64,000 nucleotides of DNA from Aliiruegeria sabulilitoris (GTDB lineage Bacteria; Pseudomonadota; Alphaproteobacteria; Rhodobacterales; Rhodobacteraceae). This document shows, one piece after another, positions 59,699 through 64,000 of this stretch (position 1 is its first letter; every line of letters starts with the position of its first letter). The translations under genes and the position numbers were made by a program. The notes below the pieces were generated by a model. The model was not told where the DNA came from. It made no database searches and worked only from the letters and a program-made list of their open reading frames with translations. Where the stretch lies: positions 372,001-436,000 of the forward strand of contig NZ_LOAS01000002.1 in NCBI RefSeq assembly GCF_001558155.1, read 5' to 3'.

Positions 59699-60037
59699 TG
59701 TTGGATCGGGCTGGATGCGTCACCTAATGGCGTCCCACGCGAACCGTTGTAACGACACCGTGCGCCATTGGCACAACGGCGCCGAATGCGTTCGTGCAAT
59801 CAATTCAAGGATGGCGTGCTTCAAGCAACTCGGCACATAGTTGAACTGCCGCTGCCAGCCGTTCGGCTTCGCCTCGACCGCGAGGATGACAGGCGGTGTG
59901 TCCAATTCTCTTCTGAACGCTCAGGTCCCGGTGTCCGCAGACAGGTGCGTTTCGGCAGCCTAGGATGACATGTCGAGACAGTGGCAACTATCGCCCGACT
60001 CTTCCCAGGTTTCGAGCCTTGAACTCGTGCTCGCCGG
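59699..60037. other. Gap between the 106-residue gene and the PopZ-like gene
   Basis: These 339 bases hold no gene I can support. Several short frames are present, none with a ribosome site and family resemblance. No hairpin or repeat stands out. Confidence 0.4.
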
Positions 60038-61105
60038 TCAATCGAAATCCCGGGACGCAAGCGCCCGATGAATTTCGCGCCGAACCAGCTTTCGCACATT
60101 TCGCGTGATCCGCTCACCGAGCGCGCCCCGCAATTCCTTGTGCAGCATCTCGGTCACCATTTCCCGCAATGCGTCTTCGTCCAGCACAGCGGCGCCGGAG
60201 GCAAATAGATTGTCAGGCGCTTCGCCCTGCTCGTCCTCGTCTGCCTCGGAGTGATCGGAGATTGCCTCGTGAAGATCCGGTGCCCAAGGATCCGGAAGAT
60301 CGACTTCGTCGCTGCTTGGGCTCGAGAGGTGCAGGTGGGTGTCTTGTGGCGCCGCTGGCGGGTTCGCGTCAGCTTCGAGTTCCGAAGCTGCACCCCGATC
60401 GGCATCGGCGACTGCGATCACTTCCTCGTCCGCTCCTGTTTCGAAAGCATCCGATGCGTCGAGGAATGGCGCCTCTGGCTCCTCCCCGCCATCGTCAATT
60501 GCGCTCTCTGTCTCCTGCTCGTCCAGCGGACTGAACATGAAACCGGCCCGCGGGGCAGGTCGCGTCAGAGGGGGGGCGGTATCCGAAGTTTCTTCTTCAA
60601 CATCCGTCTCCTCTATCGGGCACGGTTCGGCGGTCTGCTTGTCCGGTGATATCTCAGAATCGACGGGCGTTTTCAGTGGCCGGATGAAGGTCGGCAACTC
60701 GGGGTCTGCATCTTCGGCATCTTCCTGCTCCTCCGGGGAAACCGCAGAAAACGCCAATGCCTCGGCCGGTTCGCTTTCAAGATCGTGTGCCGGTGCCGTA
60801 TCCGGATCCGGCTCTCCAATTGCCGAAGGCTCGCGGTCCATTTCGCCATCCTCTTCCCAGCGATCGGCTTCCGGATCCTCCGAAACGCTCCGAGTATCTT
60901 GCTCCTCGGTTTCTTCCACCCGCAGAGACGGGGTCAGAACCAACGCCTCTTCGCCCTGACGGGACGAGTCGGGCGCCGTATCCTCCCACGACTCCGCCGG
61001 CCTAGCGGCGCTGGCGCCGGTGTCTTCCGGCTTGTCACCGGCAACAAGGCGTCGAATCGACGACAGAACATCTTCGATATCAGCGTTGCTTACCGGGTCG
61101 GACAT
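60038..61105 (-). CDS. Acidic PopZ-like (DUF2497-type) protein
   Basis: A 355-residue protein with two conserved ends and a long acidic middle. The N-terminus (SNADIEDVLSSIRRLVAGDK) resembles the start of PopZ-type proteins. The C-terminus (LGERITRNVRKLVRREIHRA) is a conserved basic helix like the oligomerisation end of DUF2497/PopZ proteins. The middle, about residues 30-310, is rich in Asp, Glu, Pro and Ser and is probably disordered. PopZ organises the cell pole and chromosome anchoring in Caulobacter. Rhodobacterales carry longer, less well-characterised versions. The polar role is inferred. Confidence 0.7.
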   Translation of the reverse strand: MSDPVSNADIEDVLSSIRRLVAGDKPEDTGASAARPAESWEDTAPDSSRQGEEALVLTPSLRVEETEEQDTRSVSEDPEADRWEEDGEMDREPSAIGEPDPDTAPAHDLESEPAEALAFSAVSPEEQEDAEDADPELPTFIRPLKTPVDSEISPDKQTAEPCPIEETDVEEETSDTAPPLTRPAPRAGFMFSPLDEQETESAIDDGGEEPEAPFLDASDAFETGADEEVIAVADADRGAASELEADANPPAAPQDTHLHLSSPSSDEVDLPDPWAPDLHEAISDHSEADEDEQGEAPDNLFASGAAVLDEDALREMVTEMLHKELRGALGERITRNVRKLVRREIHRALASRDFD

Positions 61106-61224
61106 GCCTGCTCCTGTTCTTCAGCTCACATTAACGACGCAGGATCACACAGGATTCCGCCGGCTGGAAAGGCCAAGCGACAACCCACAGGCCCGAACGA
61201 GCGCAAAGCACGCCCCGGTTTCGC

Positions 61225-62637
61225 CTATTGCTTACCCAGCTTTCGCAGCACGCGGTCAAGTTTCTGTCCCTGCGGGGACAGCCGCGCGGGCGCGGACTTG
61301 ACGCTGTTGTAATACCCTGCAGGGTCATAGGTCTGAATTCCAAGGTTCAGGTGATCTACCGTCATAAGACCCATCGCAGAAAGAAGTGAATAAACCGCTA
61401 CGTATTGCGTAGCAATCGCATCAATCCGCGCCGCCCGCGCATCCAGCAATTCCTGTTCGGCGTCCAGAACATCGAGAGTTGTCCGCGCACCAAGCGTAGC
61501 TTCTTCCCGTGTCCCATCAAACGCGATCTCGGCCGCGCGGATCTGCAGGTCCGAGGCGCGGATCTGTGCCGTCGCGGAATCGATATAGGCCCAGGCGCTG
61601 GCCACCTGCTCCTCGACGCCAAGCGTCGTTTGCAACAGGCTCGCACGGTTGGCGTCGCGCTGCGCAATCGCCTTGCGTTCCAGCGCGGCAAAATTGCCGC
61701 CGCGATAGATCGGCTGCGTGAACGAAAAGCTCATGTAGTGTTCGTCATCCTGGTATTCGGAATCCGTTTGCGAGACGATCGAGGCGGAAATCGACGGTTT
61801 GTAATTGGCCTTCGCAAGACGCATGCCGAGCTCTGCGACGGTCACGAGGCGTTGCGCCTGGCGGATGTCCGGATGCGTCCGAACGCCGATCCGAATCGCT
61901 TCATCGACACTCGGGGCGGTTTTCGGCAACGCCCCGGGGAACTCGAGATTGCCCGGGTAACGGCCGACAGCCGTCTTGAAGACTTCGCGCGACACCGCGA
62001 GGTCACCACGCGCCGCTTCGAGTTGGCTGACAGCGGCTGCCAGGCGACTCTCGGCGAGTGCTACGTCGGTACGGGTTACCTCGCCGACCTCGAAGCGATC
62101 CTCGGTCGCCTGCTTCTCTTGCGTGAGCACGCGAACGTTGTTTTCCCGCAAGGAGACAAAGGCCTTGGCTCGCAGCACTTCCATATAGCCGTTCACAGCA
62201 CCGAGCAGAACGCTCTGCTCCACAGAACGCAGCGCTTCACGGGTGGCCAGAACAGTTTCCTTGCTGCTCTCGACCGACAGGCGACTGGAGCCACCCGCGT
62301 ACAGCAAAATGGAGGCTTGAAGCTGGTAGGTTGCAACCCAGTTATCCCGAGACAAGCCGGCATTGTAGAGAGAGGAATAGATTTCCCGATGCGGGTGCGC
62401 GCCGGCCCAGCTAGTCACAAAATCAAGCTGGGGTTTGAGCGCGGACTGGGCCGATGCCACATCTTCGTCCGCCGCACGTAGCAGCGCTCGGTTCTGATCA
62501 AGGAGATTCGAGTTGCGATAAGCGTCGATCAGGGCGTCCGTCAGCGTTTCGGCCGTGGCCGGAAGAGACGTGAGCGCGAGAACACTTATCGCAATACCGG
62601 CGAGATTTCGTTTGAAACGATTGCTATATTTCCACAC
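61225..62637 (-). CDS. tolC: TolC-family outer-membrane efflux protein
   Basis: A 470-residue outer-membrane channel of the TolC/type I secretion class. The N-terminus is a signal peptide (after a polar start, LAGIAISVLALTSLPATA). Two similar halves follow, each with coiled-coil segments (NSNLLDQNRALLRAADEDVA and AQRLVTVAELGMRLAKANYK). Alternating beta strands and periplasmic helices fit the trimeric tunnel. It ends in a charged tail (PQGQKLDRVLRKLGKQ). No inner-membrane pump or adaptor gene is beside it, so it may serve several exporters. The pcm gene lies 66 bases upstream. Confidence 0.9.
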   Translation of the reverse strand: MWKYSNRFKRNLAGIAISVLALTSLPATAETLTDALIDAYRNSNLLDQNRALLRAADEDVASAQSALKPQLDFVTSWAGAHPHREIYSSLYNAGLSRDNWVATYQLQASILLYAGGSSRLSVESSKETVLATREALRSVEQSVLLGAVNGYMEVLRAKAFVSLRENNVRVLTQEKQATEDRFEVGEVTRTDVALAESRLAAAVSQLEAARGDLAVSREVFKTAVGRYPGNLEFPGALPKTAPSVDEAIRIGVRTHPDIRQAQRLVTVAELGMRLAKANYKPSISASIVSQTDSEYQDDEHYMSFSFTQPIYRGGNFAALERKAIAQRDANRASLLQTTLGVEEQVASAWAYIDSATAQIRASDLQIRAAEIAFDGTREEATLGARTTLDVLDAEQELLDARAARIDAIATQYVAVYSLLSAMGLMTVDHLNLGIQTYDPAGYYNSVKSAPARLSPQGQKLDRVLRKLGKQ

Positions 62638-62703
62638 GCGAACTGCTCCTTCTCGTGGGGCCTGCCTTTATTTGCTGAGACTATAGCAATTTGGATCTTG
62701 CGT

Positions 62704-63357
62704 TTACAGCACGAAAGAGCGCGCGCCTTCGAAACCGGGCAAAACGGGCGCAGCTGCGTTAAATGAGAAACGCCAGTTGATCCGTCCGTCGATCTTGTAG
62801 CCGATCCGAACCGTGCCGAGCGCTCCCTGCATGAAAAGACAGCCGATGCGGCCGCCCTCTTTCAGTTGATCCTCGATCGCGGCAGGAAGCTCGACCACAC
62901 CGCCCTGAAGAATGATCACGTCGTAGGGGCTGTGTTGCGGGGCCCCTTCGGCCAGCAGCCCGGTGACGACGGCGGCATTGTCGACGGACTCCGCAGAGAG
63001 CGTTGCCTCCGCTTCCCGCGCCATGGTTTCGTCTTCCTCGAGCGCAATCACCGCCTCGGCCAGATGCGCGAGAACCGCCGTCGAATACCCGTAGCCAGAC
63101 GCGATATCGAGCACCATTTCGTTCGGTTGAACGTTCAGGGCTTCCAACGTCTTTGCAAAAGTCCGCGGTTCGAGCAGCACGCGCCCCTTGGACAGCGGCA
63201 GGTTATTGCCGACATAGGCCGCATCGCGCTGACCGGCCGGGACATAAAGCTCTCTCGGAACGGCCAACAGGGCGTCGAGGATGGGGTACTTGGTCACGTC
63301 CGACGGGCGGATCTGGGAATCGACCATCGTCGTGCGTTGGGTTTCAAAGCTGCTCAT
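62704..63357 (-). CDS. pcm: Protein-L-isoaspartate O-methyltransferase-family protein
   Basis: A 217-residue SAM-dependent methyltransferase of the Pcm family. The SAM motif is MVLDIASGYGYSTAVLAHLA, in place of the more usual GTGSGY form. The N-terminal VDSQIRPSDVTKYPILDALL and VPRELYVPAGQRDAAY-type region and the IILQGGVVELPAAIEDQLKE segment complete the pattern. It repairs isoaspartyl damage in proteins. The ATG at 63357 follows GGTGG; a GTG at 63366 is in frame. It precedes tolC by 66 bases in the same direction. Confidence 0.86.
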   Translation of the reverse strand: MSSFETQRTTMVDSQIRPSDVTKYPILDALLAVPRELYVPAGQRDAAYVGNNLPLSKGRVLLEPRTFAKTLEALNVQPNEMVLDIASGYGYSTAVLAHLAEAVIALEEDETMAREAEATLSAESVDNAAVVTGLLAEGAPQHSPYDVIILQGGVVELPAAIEDQLKEGGRIGCLFMQGALGTVRIGYKIDGRINWRFSFNAAAPVLPGFEGARSFVL

Positions 63358-63609
63358 CTGATCCACCTGTCAGTCCGGAAGCGTCGTCGTTCTGTGGCAC
63401 AATCGTTCCTACGAGGCAAGTTGCCGACGCGCCGCATGTCGGGCATCGAAGAGTACATTCCGGACAGCCAATATCAGTGTCGGCACTCACGGTTCGGCAG
63501 GACGACCGCGATGCCGGAGACCAAATTGCCGCTCCCCGTATGCTTGTTGAAAACATCGTGGTCGTGCAGGGTCGCATGGTCAGTTCGCGTTTCCAGGCTC
63601 TTTGCGCTT

Positions 63610-63903
63610 ATGTCCACCTATTTGTCCTCCCTTGCAGCCGCGGCTGTACTCTTCGGATTATCCACCTATTTCGGTGTTTTCGTTCTGGAGACCTTGATCC
63701 GGAAGAGAGAGGCACACCGGGAGGCCCAACTCGAGTCTTCCAGCCATGTTCGTGCGCAGAGCCGATGGCTTGCCCCGGCGGTGTGGATCCTGACGGTCTT
63801 TTGGCTGGCGCTGTTCGTCGGGTATTTCCTCGCCAGCCCGACGCCGTCGAAGGGACCTCTGAAACACTTCGACATACGAGACCTCCCAAGACCTGCCGGG
63901 TAG
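63610..63903 (+). CDS. Small two-helix membrane protein
   Basis: A 97-residue protein with two hydrophobic spans, about residues 5-24 (LSSLAAAAVLFGLSTYFGVF) and 53-74 (WLAPAVWILTVFWLALFVGY), and a basic stretch between them. I chose the ATG at 63610; an ATG at 63511 is also in frame but adds a less regular N-terminus. Its family is unknown to me. It lies on the opposite strand to pcm, 252 bases away. Confidence 0.5.
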   Translation: MSTYLSSLAAAAVLFGLSTYFGVFVLETLIRKREAHREAQLESSSHVRAQSRWLAPAVWILTVFWLALFVGYFLASPTPSKGPLKHFDIRDLPRPAG

Positions 63904-64000
63904 GAAGACGACTGCATGTTTACCCATTCCAGCGCGATCCCGCGTGTTCCAAGGCGCAGCCCCTCCCCTTCGCCAACAGCGCAGAGCACACCGCCGCAAC
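63904..64000. other. Right edge of the window
   Basis: This short end could hold the start of a plus-strand gene (ATG at 63915) or the last 26 codons of a minus-strand gene (ending with TAA at 63922-63920 after LEHAGSRWNG). The sequence is too short to decide, and I recognise neither reading. Confidence 0.3.

Noticed and set aside
1-64000. tRNA, rRNA, CRISPR, insertion sequences and prophage
   Set aside because: Read through by eye, no cloverleaf, ribosomal RNA, repeat-spacer array, transposase, integrase or phage structural gene was found. A tRNAscan or IS search would be needed to be certain.

Overview
The window is about 64 kb of high-GC chromosomal DNA from an alphaproteobacterium, almost certainly a member of the Rhodobacterales (Roseobacter/Paracoccus-like). 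The reasons are a TauR-Xsc-sulfate-exporter taurine locus, the phaZ / phaC-phaP-phaR order, twin dimethylglycine-dehydrogenase-like genes around an MttB homologue, a PopZ-like acidic protein next to a TolC and a Pcm gene, and two copies of a short intergenic element (GATATTT-N5-AAGAMGAA). I see no rRNA, tRNA, CRISPR array, intact insertion sequence or prophage. The content is metabolic and regulatory, with many small transport-plus-catabolism modules.

Layout. 1-8.3 kb: C2-sulfonate (taurine) locus with the start of a taurine-binding protein, a LysR regulator, a small DUF1127-like protein, TauR, a membrane glycosyltransferase, sulfoacetaldehyde acetyltransferase (Xsc) and a sulfate/sulfite exporter. 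8.4-16.4 kb: an XRE-cupin regulator, then a methylated-amine module (two 813-residue FAD/GcvT-type oxidoreductases flanking an MttB-type methyltransferase) and an Lrp regulator. 16.5-21.3 kb: malonyl-CoA decarboxylase and a convergent TctCBA solute transporter. 21.5-24.7 kb: CueR-CopA-CopZ copper export with paired CueR operators, then 0.8 kb with a decayed gene. 25.5-27.2 kb: a GntR regulator and 2-keto-3-deoxygluconate kinase. 27.6-31.9 kb: a PhnD-like periplasmic protein coupled to a HAMP-GGDEF-EAL protein, with a divergent LacI regulator. 32.0-35.7 kb: PhzF, an exported hypothetical protein, a DUF1330 protein, two tandem TerB-like proteins and a PhnD-like protein without a signal peptide.

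35.8-44.9 kb: a polar amino-acid ABC transporter followed by two glutamine-synthetase-like ligases with a class I glutamine amidotransferase between them, a DegT-type aminotransferase and a frameshifted LysR regulator. This looks like an uptake and gamma-glutamylation pathway for an unknown amine. 45-49.4 kb: polyhydroxyalkanoate locus (PhaR, PhaP, PhaC, and divergent PhaZ) with PhaR boxes. 49.5-52.5 kb: three alpha/beta hydrolases and a VOC protein in one operon. 52.6-64 kb: mostly household genes (two aminotransferases, a phosphatase, a glycosyltransferase, YgfZ, a fructosamine-kinase-family protein, EF-P, a PopZ-like protein, TolC, Pcm).

Most operator assignments below are palindromes or direct repeats read directly from the sequence. 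The link to a particular regulator is inference from position and from known family binding sites.
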